From contig BSQZ01000001.1 of NCBI GenBank assembly GCA_033239005.1, forward strand, positions 10,776,500 to 10,840,499: 64,000 nt of DNA, given 5' to 3'. The translations under genes were made by a program, and so were the position numbers. This DNA is from Lamellibrachia satsuma. Its lineage: Eukaryota > Annelida > Polychaeta > Sabellida > Siboglinidae. The notes under the pieces were generated by a model. It was not told the DNA's origin and did not search any database. It saw only the letters and a program-made list of their open reading frames with translations. Of this stretch, positions 45,196 through 56,959 are shown one piece after another (position 1 is the stretch's first letter; each line of letters starts with the position of its first letter).

Positions 45196-46110
45196 ATGCG
45201 CAACGATCGACTAGCGCAGGACATGGGTCTACTGTATTCTACCTGGCTAACGTTGGTGCCACGCGGCGAGTCGGGGACCAGCGAACAGTTATTATACTCG
45301 TGTAAAGATCATGTGTGTGTTTGTGTGCGTGCGTGCGTGCGTGCGTGCGTGTTCGTGTGCGAGCGCTTGCCCATGCGTGTGTGAGATGCATTTACTTAAC
45401 CTGTAACAGCCTATAATGACTCATGGCTTTGAATGACTAAGCAGACAACCACAAACAGTATGTTGTGCCCGTGCAGAGATCGACGTTTGCAGTCTGTGTG
45501 ATTACATTATTTACGTTTTGTTTACCTGGCCAATAAAAGCATGTTGTTGTAAAGTATTACACGGGCATTGTGGCTATGTCAGATCATGACTTTTAAAAAA
45601 TTTACATATCTAAACTTACATTGTGCCCTACATTCGTAGGGCACACTAAGTGTACACTAGGAAGTGTAGCTGAGACATGACCTCTTCACAGCCAATACAT
45701 ACCCGGAAGTAACACGTTTGTGGGCTACTGTGTGTTACGAAAAAACATTATAAAGCGTAAGTCCCTAGCACGTCACACATACAAGGTGTAAAGTCTTACG
45801 TTTTTTCATCGTATAATTACGAAAAACAATCAGACTCTGTTACTTCCCCTGACACTGGCTGACACAGGCTTTGTGAGAAAGACGGGATTTCAACACGGAA
45901 GCTACAAAGCGATCGAACCGGCAGGTTGTAGCATTTTTTGAAGCAAACAAACTCACAGTGTAATCGCCATATGTAAGGTTTGTTTGACTGGCCAATGTAA
46001 GCATGAAGCGCGTAAAGTTTTAACCCGCCGAACCAGGTACAACGCTCTGACCTGAAATAGCTTTCGGCTATTGTCATTAACAGCTTTGAATAACTAGGCA
46101 GAAAGCAACC
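45196..46110. other. Duplicated spacer
   Basis: Homologous to 27,690-28,960 without the (AT)n. Short GCGT run at 45,325-45,350, palindrome at 45,622-45,645. Antisense ORF 45,817-46,200 not supported. Confidence 0.5.
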
Positions 46111-46114
46111 GACA

Positions 46115-46313
46115 ATTTTTTTAACCGAGCAGAGATCGACGTATGCAGTTGGGGGGTCCCCACATAGAAAAGTTTTGTTTGCCTGGCCAATCAGAAGCAC
46201 GTTTGGGTTCAGTGTTGACTCATCGAGTCAGGTACAACGCTGAGACGCAATCAGTTGTGGACCGTGGCCGCGATGCTCGTCTCGTTCCTACTGCTCACTG
46301 CGGTCGTCTCACG
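46115..46313 (+). pseudogene. CCAAT block and leader exon without its own second exon
   Basis: CCAAT at 46,197-46,201, ATG at 46,273, leader MLVSFLLLTAVVS, and donor GTAAGT at 46,314, all as in 585-757. The next family exon is copy G, which has its own leader at 48,469. It could act as an alternative first exon for copy G because the phase agrees. Confidence 0.5.
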
Positions 46314-46389
46314 GTAAGTTCGTACGAGATCAGGCATTACGAACTCCATCCCAAACTAACACTCTACATATTACAGTGGAAGACAGTTT

Positions 46390-46555
46390 TTGAGAGGCGC
46401 GGTAGTGTAGTGGTTAGCACATCTGCTTTACATGTCAGAGTTACACCGGGACAAGGCATTATACACCAGGTGTAAAAACCTGGCTTTCAACGTTGTTGAC
46501 TGCGTATCAGTCGTGACTCGGATGTCGGTCGCGCCTCGCTAAAGACACAAAAGAA
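46390..46555 (+). repeat. tRNA-derived SINE
   Basis: Same family and position as 836-1,000. Confidence 0.75.
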
Positions 46556-47039
46556 CTGTTATACTTAATAACTAATACAAACAAGCTCAATTCCACGTAT
46601 TTATTATTCCAGGCGATCCTCGGGTTATTTTTATCGTCGGTGACGTCGCACGTAAACGCCACTTGTGGATTCACTCGTGACAGCCCCAGGTCGTCGTGCC
46701 TGAGTGATCTTGGTATGGCGCGGTCGTTGGTCCCGCGCCTCGTTGGCATACTGACTGTCAGTGGACCGCCCAGGCGTCGTACCTAGAATCTCGCAAGGGG
46801 GAGGGGGCAAGCTTAGTCACCCGTTATTTTACTACCGTGTAGTGACGCAACAGGTTGTTTTTACATATGAAACAAATTAAGGACGTAGAAATTATTGAAC
46901 ATTTCAAGCACTTCTTTAAACATATCCTAAAGGTTTTGTTTACCTGTAGAACAGGTACCGTAAATTACTTAAGCTAGATGCACCGGGGAACTTATTGAGA
47001 AAACTCAAAAGAGTAGAAGTAAACATCCAAGAACATGTT

Positions 47040-47425
47040 TAATTATTTCTAAAAATGAACTTAAATGTGTATGCTTAAATGCGGGGAGCATAGTGAATAA
47101 AAAAGCGAGTTAGAAATCTTGGTTGCAGATATTAAAGGGACAGTACCTCTCCTAGCCATCTCGTCTTTAGGAATCCCGACTCTAATATTTAAATTTGGAT
47201 GGGCTGTGGTTATCTCAGGACTGCCATGTGCACTTGATGTTTACAGTGTTATGCTCCGCTAAAGTTTTTTTACACAAAGACCAAGTATAAATATAGGAGG
47301 AAATGGTTTCCCTCTCAGAGCGACTGAGCCTTGGAATTTCCTGCCTGAAACAGTCGTTCAGCCAAATTCCATAAATTCATCAAAGAACCGGCTGGACAAA
47401 TTCTGGTCCAACCAGGCAATTTATA
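47040..47425 (+). mobile_element. Internally deleted CR1-like LINE
   Basis: Third copy of the remnant. Preserves the empty TA target (47,144-47,145) of the pogo-like element. Confidence 0.7.
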
Positions 47426-47426
47426 T

Positions 47427-47706
47427 AAGGGGTCTTCCATAAAGTACGTCACGCTTAGGGGGGTGGGGGTCTAAGGGCAAGCGTTACGTAACGATTTTAA
47501 AACGTTGGCTCGTCTAGCTGTCAATATCCGACAGATAGCTCTAATTGTTAAGCCACTTTTTTTTATATTTCAAAAGCATTTCAACGACAAACCAGAATCA
47601 TAGAGGGTATTTGCCAAAACGAATGTAACTACAGGGGGTGTACATGCCAGCGTTACGAAGAGTTACAAGGGGTGGGAGGTCTCAAAAACGTCAAAAACTA
47701 GCATGA
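47427..47706. mobile_element. MITE, right end truncated
   Basis: Same element as 30,018-30,319. It breaks off at AGTACTATA, where a reversed LINE fragment (47,722-48,114) begins. Confidence 0.65.
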
Positions 47707-47721
47707 AGTACTATATCGGTT

Positions 47722-48114
47722 ATACCAATTATGTGAGGGTCAATATCATCAACCATAATTTTAATTCGTTTTTCTTATTTACTATGCTCCTTGCATTTAA
47801 ACATACGCATCTATAACCTGTTTCAGAGATGTTTTTCGGACGATTTGATATTGGTTTGTCTGTACTAGTGGCCTCTTGTTCTGCTTGAGACACCTCTAGG
47901 TAATCCCCCTGCACTTCTAGTTTAAACAATGTTTACTACCAAAAATATTTGTCATTGTACCCATGCCACTATCTACTGCTGCTGAAAGTTCGTCCGCGAA
48001 TACTGCATCTATAAGCTTCAGAGATGTCATACAACAAATAACACAACAAACAATAATACTGCGGACGGGCATGATGCTATGATATAACTTCCTGTTGACG
48101 AACCGACATACCAT
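47722..48114 (-). mobile_element. CR1-like LINE 5' fragment
   Basis: Duplicate of 18,826-19,222 (RCVCLNARSIVNKKNELK), with the following codons in a shifted frame reading DIDPHIIGIT. Confidence 0.7.
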
Positions 48115-48179
48115 TCAATCACCGCACGCAGCATACTGTACACACAAAAGAATGTAACCGGGGCAATCCCATTCAATGT

Positions 48180-48468
48180 GTTTTGTTTGCCTGACCAATC
48201 AGAAGGACGTTTGCGTTCAGTGTTAACTCGCCGAGCCAGGTGCAGCGCTCTGACTTGAAACAGCTTTCCAGTATTACGATTTACGGCTTTTAGTGACTAC
48301 ACAGAAAGCAACCGACAGTCTTTTGTGCCCGTGCAGAGATCGATGTATGCAGTCGGGGATCTACACTTACAAACGGTTTGTTTGCTTGGTCAATCAGAGG
48401 CACGTTAGGGTTCAGTGTTAACCCGCCGAACCAGGTGCATATCGCTCTGAAGCGGTTAGTTGTGGACC
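48180..48468 (+). promoter_or_regulatory. Two promoter-like blocks upstream of copy G
   Basis: The upstream block has CCAAT at 48,195-48,199. The nearer one carries TCAAT in place of CCAAT at about 48,390, with the rest of the module intact up to the GACCATGGCC start. A TATAAATA in the intron (about 48,553) repeats at about 48,680. Confidence 0.5.
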
Positions 48469-49808
48469 ATGGCCGCGATGCTCGTCTCGATCCTACTACT
48501 CACTGCAGTCGTCTTACGGTAAGTTCTTCACCAGCGACCGACTCAAACGACGTATAAATACTCACTCACCCACTCACTCACCCACCCACCCGCCCACCCA
48601 CCAGCTCGTCTCGTTCCTACTACTCACTGCAGTCGTCTTACGGTAAGTTCTTCACCAGCGACCGACTCAAACGACGTATAAATACTCACTCACTCACTCT
48701 CTCACTCACCCACCCACCCGCCCACCCACCAGCCCGCCCGCCCGCCCACCCACCCACCCGCCCGCCCACTCACTCACCCGCCCACTCACTCACCCGTATT
48801 CGCTCCCATTGGAACACAGAGCGCTAACAAATCTCCTCCAGCAAAACAGGAGTGAAATAATTGTGTTTATCAAAACACATATGCAAACAAACGCTTGTTT
48901 TCACTTGTATGATATAACAGTTTTGAAGCAAGCTTCTGTCCTTGTGCAGGTCACATTCAGCGTCGTGGCCAGACATCGGCTCAACATCGGCTCCCGACAC
49001 TGGCCCAACGTCAATTTCCGGCGCCGTCTCGAAGTCGACTCCAGACAATGGCTCTAAGTCGACCAAACACCCGAGGAGAGACATCGTAATCACTACAACA
49101 ACATGGGCTCACACTACAACAACACGGGCTCACACTACAACAAAACGGGCTCACACTACAAAAACACGGCAAAACAACCGGTGGGGTCACACAACTACTA
49201 CAACACCACCAGACAACTGGCAGTGGGGGAAAAGAACGACTACATCGGTTCTAGATTGGCTGAGCCGCAGGCAGGCAGGCACTACAACACCATGGTCAAA
49301 AAACTGGTGGGACAAAAACAGTACACAAACTACTCCCGCGATAAACGATACATCGAACAACTATCAGGGAAATCCAAGCACACATGAAGGTGTTCCGCCC
49401 ACCACTTTTTTAATCTTCATGTCCGTTCCGCTTGCGTTGCTGCTATACTGTTATCAGAAAGGCAAGTTGAAGCCGGTCCCCAGTAACACACCTGCCGACC
49501 AAGAGGTCGAATCGCCCGACGATCTGGAAGTTGAATCGCCCGTCGATCTGGAAATTAGGCCCACTCAGATAAGTGAAGCATTATCACACAGCGAAGACAT
49601 TCCGCCACCGTACGAGAGCATCGTCCTGGCGGTGGATTCCTTGCCGTCCTATTACGATGCTGTCGCGATGCCATCTCGTAATGGTCCCATGCCAGTGCTG
49701 TTGCCAGCGCCATCTGTCAATGGTGTTGTGCCGCGCCAGTTGTCATCGGGGCCAATCAGCACTAACCATAACATTTCCGGACCAGTTCCCACTCACTTAC
49801 CGAATTGA
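48469..49808 (+). CDS. Intact Thr-rich single-pass membrane protein with PPPY and LPSY tail, copy G
   Basis: Exon 1 48,469-48,518, intron 48,519-48,949 (GTAAGT...TTGTGCAG), exon 2 48,950-49,808; predicted 302 residues. Residues 1-16 form a signal peptide (MAAMLVSILLLTAVVL). The stalk to about 167 is Thr-rich, with two to three HTTTTRA units, Trp-spaced motifs (NWQWGK, VLDWLSRR, PWSKNWW) and sequons NST and NDT. The membrane segment is near 168-185 (FLIFMSVPLALLLYCY). The tail holds a small repeat of DDLEVESP and the motifs PPPYESI (235) and LPSYYDAV (248). PPxY plus LPSY is the pattern by which adaptors such as Commissureless and Ndfip bind Nedd4-type ligases; a trafficking or ubiquitin role is inferred. 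This is the only copy open throughout. I cannot assign it to a named family. Confidence 0.72.
48560..48790 (+). repeat. Duplicated leader segment and CACT/CCCGC repeats in intron of copy G
   Basis: From 48,603 the intron repeats exon 1 from CTCGTCTCGTTCCTACTACT through the GTAAGT donor (48,642) and the following 60 bases. The duplicate lacks an ATG but has a working donor motif, so it offers a competing 5' splice site. CACT, CCCA and CCCG runs surround it. Confidence 0.8.
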
Positions 49809-49867
49809 ATGCGAAATGATTCACTAGATCAGGACTGTCTACTGTGTATTCTACGTGGCTATAGATA

Positions 49868-49871
<4 letters not shown>

Positions 49872-49918
<47 letters not shown>

Positions 49919-50018
49919 GCGTGTGCGTGTGCGTGTGCGTGTGCGTGTGCGTGTGCGTGCGCGTGCGCGTGCGCGTGCGCGTGCGTGCGCGGGCGCGTGC
50001 GCGTGCGCGTGCGCGTGT
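49872..50018. repeat. (GT)n-(GCGT)n compound microsatellite
   Basis: GT, then GTGTGC, then GCGCGT alternating tract. Homologue of 24,033-24,338. Confidence 0.95.
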
Positions 50019-50454
50019 TGGAACAACAAAGAAAGAGATGATCTAAACAACCGCGAATACAAAACTATATAGAACGTTTCGCCTATTTTCAGGTGAAATA
50101 TATGTGACCCACTTATTAGTTTGCGAGTGGCCAACTAACTAGTATCTGTGGTTTGGTCGCGGGTCGCAAACGTCACACTCCGTCGCACTTCAAGCGACGC
50201 GCATTCAGGGCAATTAAGTACTATTATAAATGAGGAGGTGTGGCGGGGGTCTCACCTCCCACAATTTCTGAGAGTTCGCCTCCCGCCAATCCCATCCTCG
50301 GTAGCCAGGGGTGGTAGTAGTACTGCAATATCACGGTAACGACGACACGGCATCATAATAATAGTATATACAATACAATACTAATAATATTATATACAAT
50401 AAAAGTTAGTTTAATAAACAGAGCAATAGCCAGCACCGCATATAGGTACATTCT
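50019..50454. other. Duplicated 3' block, then unique AT-rich sequence
   Basis: 50,019-50,330 matches 24,339-24,690. The remainder has TAATAATA-rich sequence and no feature. Confidence 0.5.
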
Positions 50455-50810
50455 TACATAGCGCGGTATCCAGTCCGTAGGACTGCTCAAAGCGCTTTAC
50501 ACTTCACCCCCTGGCAGACCTGTTCATTCCAAGGTATATTTCAACTTATCTGGGAAGAATTCAGCCACGCTGCAATTACTGCGCGAATACTATTCATTCA
50601 CATTTCCACCACTGTCTGTATTGCCAGGTACTCGTTTAGACAGCTGAGTGAACTGTGGCAACGTGGGGTGATCAAACTTGACAAAAGTGTGGCAACTTGG
50701 GGTGATCAAACTTGACAAAAGTTCGAAGCAACCGCAGTGGGATTTGAAACCGGGTTCTCTCACAACACAACGCCCGCGTCCTCTCTCTCCTTGACCCCGT
50801 CACCGCTCTT
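50455..50810 (-). repeat. tRNA-like SINE, minus strand
   Basis: The minus strand begins with a tRNA-like head whose B box reads GGTTTCAAATCCC (near 50,735). It ends with AAAGCGCTTTGAGCAGTC and GGACTGGATACCGCGC, resembling a LINE-related tail. A 37-bp unit (GTGGCAACTTGGGGTGATCA core) is doubled at 50,656-50,730. Related fragment at 42,085. Confidence 0.6.
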
Positions 50811-51479
50811 CTGCGTGGAGTCGAGAGGGGTGTCACTACGGGATGGGGGGGGGGGTGGGGGGATCAATGCCACATTCCCCCTCCCTTTAACATGTTCGCC
50901 CCAGACCGAGTCCTAGCGGTGATCTCAACATCATGTTACAATAAAAAAGTGATGGACCACTCGGGTAATGTTCTATCTCTAACGCCACCCGAATTCCAAC
51001 TCAATGGTTTTCTTTTAATATTATCACCACGTGTGGTTACTTTCACTTCCAGCAGAATTGTTTTTGCGGCAATATAAACAATAATGTGTTATTATTAATA
51101 AAAAAACGGCAGTTTGGCAGTACAAAACAATTGTTCAATGGAAAGAAATCCAGTTCAGAACTTATCAGTAAAGTTACTGTCTGCACCACAGACATAAAGT
51201 TGTTTGTTGCTTGTTTGTTTGTTTGTTTGTTGTTTTACTAACACCCGTTAGTAAAACAACAAACAATTATTGTCCACAGCACAGATTATTCATCGTGTGA
51301 CCAGTCAACTAAATAATTTCCACAGCGATGCTTGGATCGTTTAAATGTAGCTCACGTCCAACAACTATAACAGCTTAAAATGCCTAATTATCTAATGATA
51401 GGCCCTACATCGATTCTGAGGTACGATTGACCTACAGATCCAGCACAGTGGGTGGGTGACTTGTGCGTAGGCCACGCTG
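50811..51479. other. Unique spacer
   Basis: G-run at 50,842-50,862 (possible quadruplex) and a GTTT run at 51,207-51,230, followed at 51,240 by a short inverted AAC-rich stretch. No gene. Confidence 0.45.
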
Positions 51480-51735
51480 AGGGTGTACAACTTCATCGGT
51501 AGCCGTATCAGGGAGGTTGACCTCGTCGAAGAAGGCGCCGCACGTCTCCTTGTAGAGCACGGCGCGAGCGAGTTCACTTTCGGGAAGCCGTTCTGGCAGC
51601 CGAGCGAATCTCACCCGACGAACGGAGGTCCGTACGTGCGGCAGCCGGGCATGAGCGTCTTGGCAGGGAAGGCGCGCATGCACGGCCCGTCCCGCCCGTC
51701 GGATCAGCCCCGCTGCGGTTGGCCGAAATGGCGCG
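51480..51735 (-). other. GC-rich exon-like island
   Basis: Much higher GC than its surroundings and open in several frames. On the minus strand one frame reads GPCMRAFPAKTLMPGCRTYG, then PPFVG, ending exactly at a good donor (GTCGG|GTGAGA at about 51,622). I do not recognise the protein, and the correct strand is uncertain because a plus-strand frame is also open (51,483-51,740). Confidence 0.35.
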
Positions 51736-51995
51736 AGTAACGGTTCTTCGATTTCGGGCGCAATCTCGCTGGTTGTTGACCAGCTTCGGGAATTTAGTGA
51801 TGCGAAGGGTGGATACTATCCAACCAGTCGGCGCTACGATAGCTTGCGCCATTTGCAAAAACATAACCCAAACGCCGGGAATACAAGTCGATAAATATGA
51901 CCGGTAAAACTATCCAACAAACAGTACTTCCCTGCAATGGCTAATGTGACTGCGCTGGTCACGGCACCAACTGTGATATTACGGTAACGTCGACA

Positions 51996-52242
<247 letters not shown>

Positions 52243-52689
52243 ACACAATCAAAGTTAGTTTAATAAACAGGCCAACAGCCAACACCGCATATAAGTAATT
52301 CAGATATGTATAACGGGTGTCAAATGTGTCGTTGCACTGTTTCCATTGGCGACTTCATCCGAAATTTGTTTATCTCTAGCATAAATAAAGCATGTTTTAC
52401 TTTTCATGCTAGGTCAAAAATGACCCTCTGCCCGGATTCGAAATTACCCGTAGTGGTTTGTTGTATTTACATGCCAAATACAAACGTACGTCTGTTACCG
52501 TTCCATCATTTAATTGTGATAAACACATTACGCAAGAATTGGTACGCTTTGTACGAATGGCTAAATTAATGTCTACAATTATTGGGGCAGTGGGCAGGTC
52601 GAATGGACCTGTACGGGATGGAATAAGACGCTCCCGCCCCCACGAGTCTACCACGTATGGGTAAAATACGGTGATGTTAACATGACATC

Positions 52690-55600
52690 ACAGGGCGGAT
52701 GTCTTCCTCGATGAAGTCAATGGCCAGGACGGAAGGGCTCCAAGATGAGTTCAACGACCACGTGTTCAGGACCAAGGCGAGCCACATTTTTTTGGTGGAT
52801 ATCGGCTGTGGTTAACCAGCCTGGAGAGGGATGGGCTCCGCTAGGTTGCAAATCTGCCCTAGACATACCATGATCATGAAAACCAGTTTGAATCACATAC
52901 CGGATCGGTCGCAGCCCGGGTCAAAAATGACCGCGCCTCCCGCCGTACATCAGGACGGGGGTGTTAAGTATGCTACTGGTGCCCCTACCAAAAAGATACG
53001 TGGAAGAAACGACATCACCATCGGCACATGGAACGTCAGGACATTGAGAGCTGCAGGAAAACTGAAAGAACTCACACATGAGATGGAGAGATACAGATGG
53101 AATCTGCTTGGACTCGCCGAGATGCGATGGAAAAGCTTTGGTGAAACATCGACCGAAGAAGGACACAAGGTATACTTCAGTGACAAGAAGGACAAACACG
53201 AACAAGGCGTTGGGTTTCTTGTTCACAAAGACACCGTGAACACTGTCATGGGTTGTCGCCCTATCTCCAGCAGGCTCATCACCATCCGCCTGAAGGCAAC
53301 TCCCTTCAACATGACAGTCATACAAGTTTATGCTCCAACGTCTGATTATGACGACAGTGAGGTGGAAGATTTCTATGGCCAGCTGCAAGAAGTCATAGAG
53401 GAAACGCCAAAGAAAGACAATCTTATTGTACTAGGAGACTGGAATGCAAAAGTGGAAAAGGATGCGCAGAACAACTGGCAAGACACTTGCGGACCTTTCT
53501 GTAACGCGGAAACAAATGAGAGAGGTCACAGGCTCCTCGAATTTGCAATGTACAATGAGCTGATGCTGGCTAACACATTTGGTCCACACAAAACATCTAG
53601 AAGATGGACCTGGCACAGCCCAGATGGAAAACATCACAATCAGTTCGACTACATCTTGGTGAAACGGCGCTTTCACACAGGAGTGAACATTGCCAGGACA
53701 CGAAGCTTTCCAGGAGCAGATATCGGAAGTGATCATGACTTGCTGATGACAACCTTCCACATTCGCATGAAGAGGATCAGCAAACCAAAGCCAACAAGAA
53801 TCAAATTTGACATCGAGAAACTTAAGGATCCTGATGTAGCAGAAGCATTCAAAGCAATGATAGGTGGGACATTTGCACCACTTATCATACTGGATGACAA
53901 ATATACCGACGTGAACTTGCTGACCAACACCTTCAACAAAATAGTGACCGACACAGCCCGCGAGATCCTTGGAAAACACCGTCGGACAAAGAAACCATGG
54001 GTCACAGCAGACATCCTAGATCTTTGTGACAAAAGAAGGGAATTGAAAAGGAGAAAATGTGATCCTGAAGGTGCAGCAAAATACAGAGAAGTCAACAAGA
54101 AGATCAAACAAGATATGAGAAGAGCAAAAGATAACTGGATAGCAGAACAATGCTGTGAAATTGAAGACAGCTTGAGCAAGAACAACAGCAAGAAGGCTTA
54201 TCAAATAGTGAAAGACCTGACATCAGTGAAGAAAGGGATAACTACCACTATCCAAGACAAATCAGGGAAATGCCTGACAGAAGAACAGCAGATCCTCAAT
54301 CGATGGACAGAATACTGCTCAGAATTGTACAGCCACAACACCAATGGAGACACAGTAGTACTAAACTGTCCACAGACTACTGAAGAGGACGACTACCCCA
54401 TTCTTCGTGAGGAAGTGGAGGCTGCAGTAAAGTCTCTGAAAAAAGGAAAGTCAGCTGGAATTGATAATATACCAGCAGAACTGGTTCAAGCTGGGGGAGA
54501 AGCCTTGATTACCACACTTACAACAATCTGCAACAAGATCTGGCAGACAGGAGAATGGCCCACCCCATGGACTCAGTCACTGATCATCACACTTCCCAAG
54601 AAAGGCAACCTACAGATGTGCCAAAATTACAGAACAATCAGCCTCATCAGCCACCCGAGCAAAGTCATGTTGAAGATACTACTCAACAGACTCAAACCCC
54701 AGGCAGAAGAGATTATCGCTGAAGAACAAGCGGGTTTTCGAGCAGGACGGAGCACCAGTGAACAGATCTTCAACCTTAGAATCCTTTGCGAGAAACACCT
54801 TCAACATCAGCAAAGAATGTATCATGTCTTTATAGATTTCAAGAAGGCCTTTGATAAGGTATGGCATGCGGCCCTATGGGCAACCATGAGGAAGTACAAA
54901 ATTGGCTCCAAGCTTGTCCGAACAATTGAACACCTATATGACAATGCCACCAGTGCAGTAATCTTCAACAGCAGCATAGGAGACTGGTTTCGAACAACAG
55001 TCGGAGTTCGACAAGAATGCCTACTATCACCAACGCTCTTCAACATTTTTCTGGAAAGGATCATGACTGATGCTTGAGGAAACCATCAAGGCACTGTCAG
55101 CATTGGAGGCAGGACAATCACCAACCTTCGTTTTGCTGACGACATCGACGGCTTAGCAGGAGATGAACAAGAACTAGTCAATTTAGTGGAGCGCCTCGAG
55201 AAAACATCTACATCATACGGCATGGAGATCAGTGCCGAAAAGACCAAACTGATGACGAACAACACACAAGGCATCAGCACAGAGATCAAATTTAATGGAC
55301 AGAGACTTGAGACAGTAAAAAGCTTCAGGTACTTGGGATCAATTATCACAGATGAGGGTTCCAAACCGGAGATATTTGCCAGGATTGCACAGACAACACT
55401 CACAACAGCAGCAATAACAAGGTTGAAACCCTTATAGAACGACAGAAACATCACTGTCAGTTCGAAAATAAGGCTGATGCGCTCCCTTGTCATGTCCATC
55501 TTTCTGTACGCTTCTGAAACATGGACCCTCTCAGCAGATCTACAGAAGAGGATACAAGCCATGGAAATGAGATGCTTTCGGGAGATCTTGCGCATATCAT

Positions 55601-55985
55601 ACAAAGACCATGTTACTAACGAAGCTGTCCGCAACAAGATCAAACAAGCCATCGGGCCATATGACGACCTTCTTACAACAGTTAAGAAGCGTAAACTGAA
55701 GTGGTACGGTCATGTATCACGATCATCTGGCCTTGCAAAGACTATCTTGCAAGGTACCGTAAGAGGGGGGAGACGAAGAGGTAGACAGAAGAAGAGGTGG
55801 GAAGACAACATCAAAGAGTGGACAGGAATGTTGTTCGCTGACTCCCAGAGGGCTGTCGAGAACAGGGAAACGTGGAGAGAGCTGGTTAGAAAATCATCAA
55901 TGGTGCCCCAACGATCCTTACGGGTTATGGGAAAGTGAATTGAAGAATTGTGAATGACTCCTTACGTCCATTGGTAGAACTGACA
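52690..55985 (+). mobile_element. RTE-type LINE, nearly full length
   Basis: A single continuous frame with APE endonuclease and reverse transcriptase, a short 5' region and a short 3' region before a poly-C run at 56,002. Length and motif order fit RTE-clade elements, often annotated as craniofacial-development-protein-2-like. No second copy is in this window. Two in-frame stops are the only breaks noted. Confidence 0.9.
52831..55938 (+). pseudogene. RTE endonuclease/reverse transcriptase ORF with two nonsense codons
   Basis: About 1,036 codons in one frame. Endonuclease: TIGTWNVRTLRAAGK, LAEMRWKSFGE, VLGDWNAKVEKD, FDYILVKRR and IGSDHDLL. Linker rich in Lys/Arg. RT: KGKSAGIDNIPAELVQAGG, CQNYRTISLISHPSKVML, EEQAGFRAGRSTSEQIF, FIDFKKAFDKVWH, then TVGVRQECLLSPTLF (usual Gly is Glu), and the catalytic LRFADDID at 55,126-55,149. 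Stops: TGA at 55,075-55,077 and TAG at 55,435-55,437, where relatives have Trp. The C-terminal part reads KLKWYGHVSRSSGLAKTILQ, then GGRRRGRQKKRWEDNI. Everything else is intact, so the insertion is recent. Confidence 0.9.
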
Positions 55986-56292
55986 TGACACGGGGTTCTA
56001 AGCCCCCCCCCCCGTCCATGGCCTAGGGGATCCGCTGCTGGGCTCTTTTCTTGTCACTCCCCTTTCGACAAACCTTGCACTGTTTTCACGAGTATCATGA
56101 TACCCCAGACGTTGGATTGGTGGGAATCGCATAATCATCACGCATGTTCAATGCATTTCGGACAGGACCATTTATTATCAGCTGGTCTTGCAAGAGAACA
56201 TCATAGCAAGATGAACCATGTCATCAACTAAGCTCTTTTTTGCATCACATAGACAGATTATTTCAGCTTTCTGGCCATCTCCGTGAGTGGCA
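55986..56292. other. Spacer with poly-C run
   Basis: C run at 56,002-56,013. No gene seen. Confidence 0.5.
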
Positions 56293-56664
56293 GCGTCATT
56301 TATAGAGCCTGCACCACGACGACGGTGACACGTGGTGTTCATAACTATTGTCCTGCGTCATTTATAGAGCCTGCACCACGACGACGGTGACACGTGGTGT
56401 TCATAACTATTGTCCTGCGTCATTTATAGAGCCAGCACCACGACGACGGTGACACGTGGTGTTCATAACTATTGTCCTGCGTCATTTATAGAGCCTGCAC
56501 CACGACGACGGTGACACGTGGTGTTCATAACTATTGTCCTGCGTCATTTATAGAGCCAGCACCACGACGACGGTGACACGTGGTGTTCATAACAATTGTC
56601 CTGCGTCATTTATAGAGCCAGCACCACGACGATGGTGACACGTGATGTTCACAACTATTGTCCT
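56293..56664 (+). repeat. Six 62-bp tandem repeats
   Basis: Unit starts GCGTCATTTATAGAGCC and contains CACCACGACGACGGTGACAC; copies begin at 56,293, 56,355, 56,417, 56,479, 56,541 and 56,603. They stand about 40 bp before a CR1-like LINE 5' region and could be 5' UTR monomers of it. Confidence 0.93.
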
Positions 56665-56701
56665 GCCTATAATAAACACTTGTTAGATTTCTCCTGGTTG
56701 T

Positions 56702-56958
56702 TTGTTCAAAAGTAGCTTATCTCAGCTTATCGTTCCCCGTCTTGTAGGTGATGTCTCAATAAATGCTGGACCCAAAACATTTCAAAACATGCGGTTTGCC
56801 ACTACTAATCTTAGATCTGTCCGTCATAAATCTGCTGCCCTTTCTTATCTGGTGTTATCTAAACACAGACATTTAACTTTGACAGAGACATGGCTATCAG
56901 CATCATATACACCAGCCTGTCTTGCGGACATTTGTCCTAATGGTGTTTGTCTATACAT
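56702..56958 (+). mobile_element. CR1-like LINE endonuclease N-terminus
   Basis: Reads RLVGDVSINAGP, a worn 2A-like motif, then MRFATTNLRSVRHKSAALSY and LTLTETWLS, ending DICPNGV. The frame continues without a stop into a tandem array of other origin, so it is truncated and fused. Confidence 0.75.
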
Positions 56959-56959
56959 C

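Noticed and set aside
45817..46200. Antisense ORF of 127 codons over the promoter block
   Set aside because: The homologous frame at 28,594-28,995 is not conserved in reading, and it overlaps the family promoter and leader.
52950..54204. Minus-strand ORFs within the RTE element
   Set aside because: Shadows of the long plus-strand LINE frame, which carries all the motifs.
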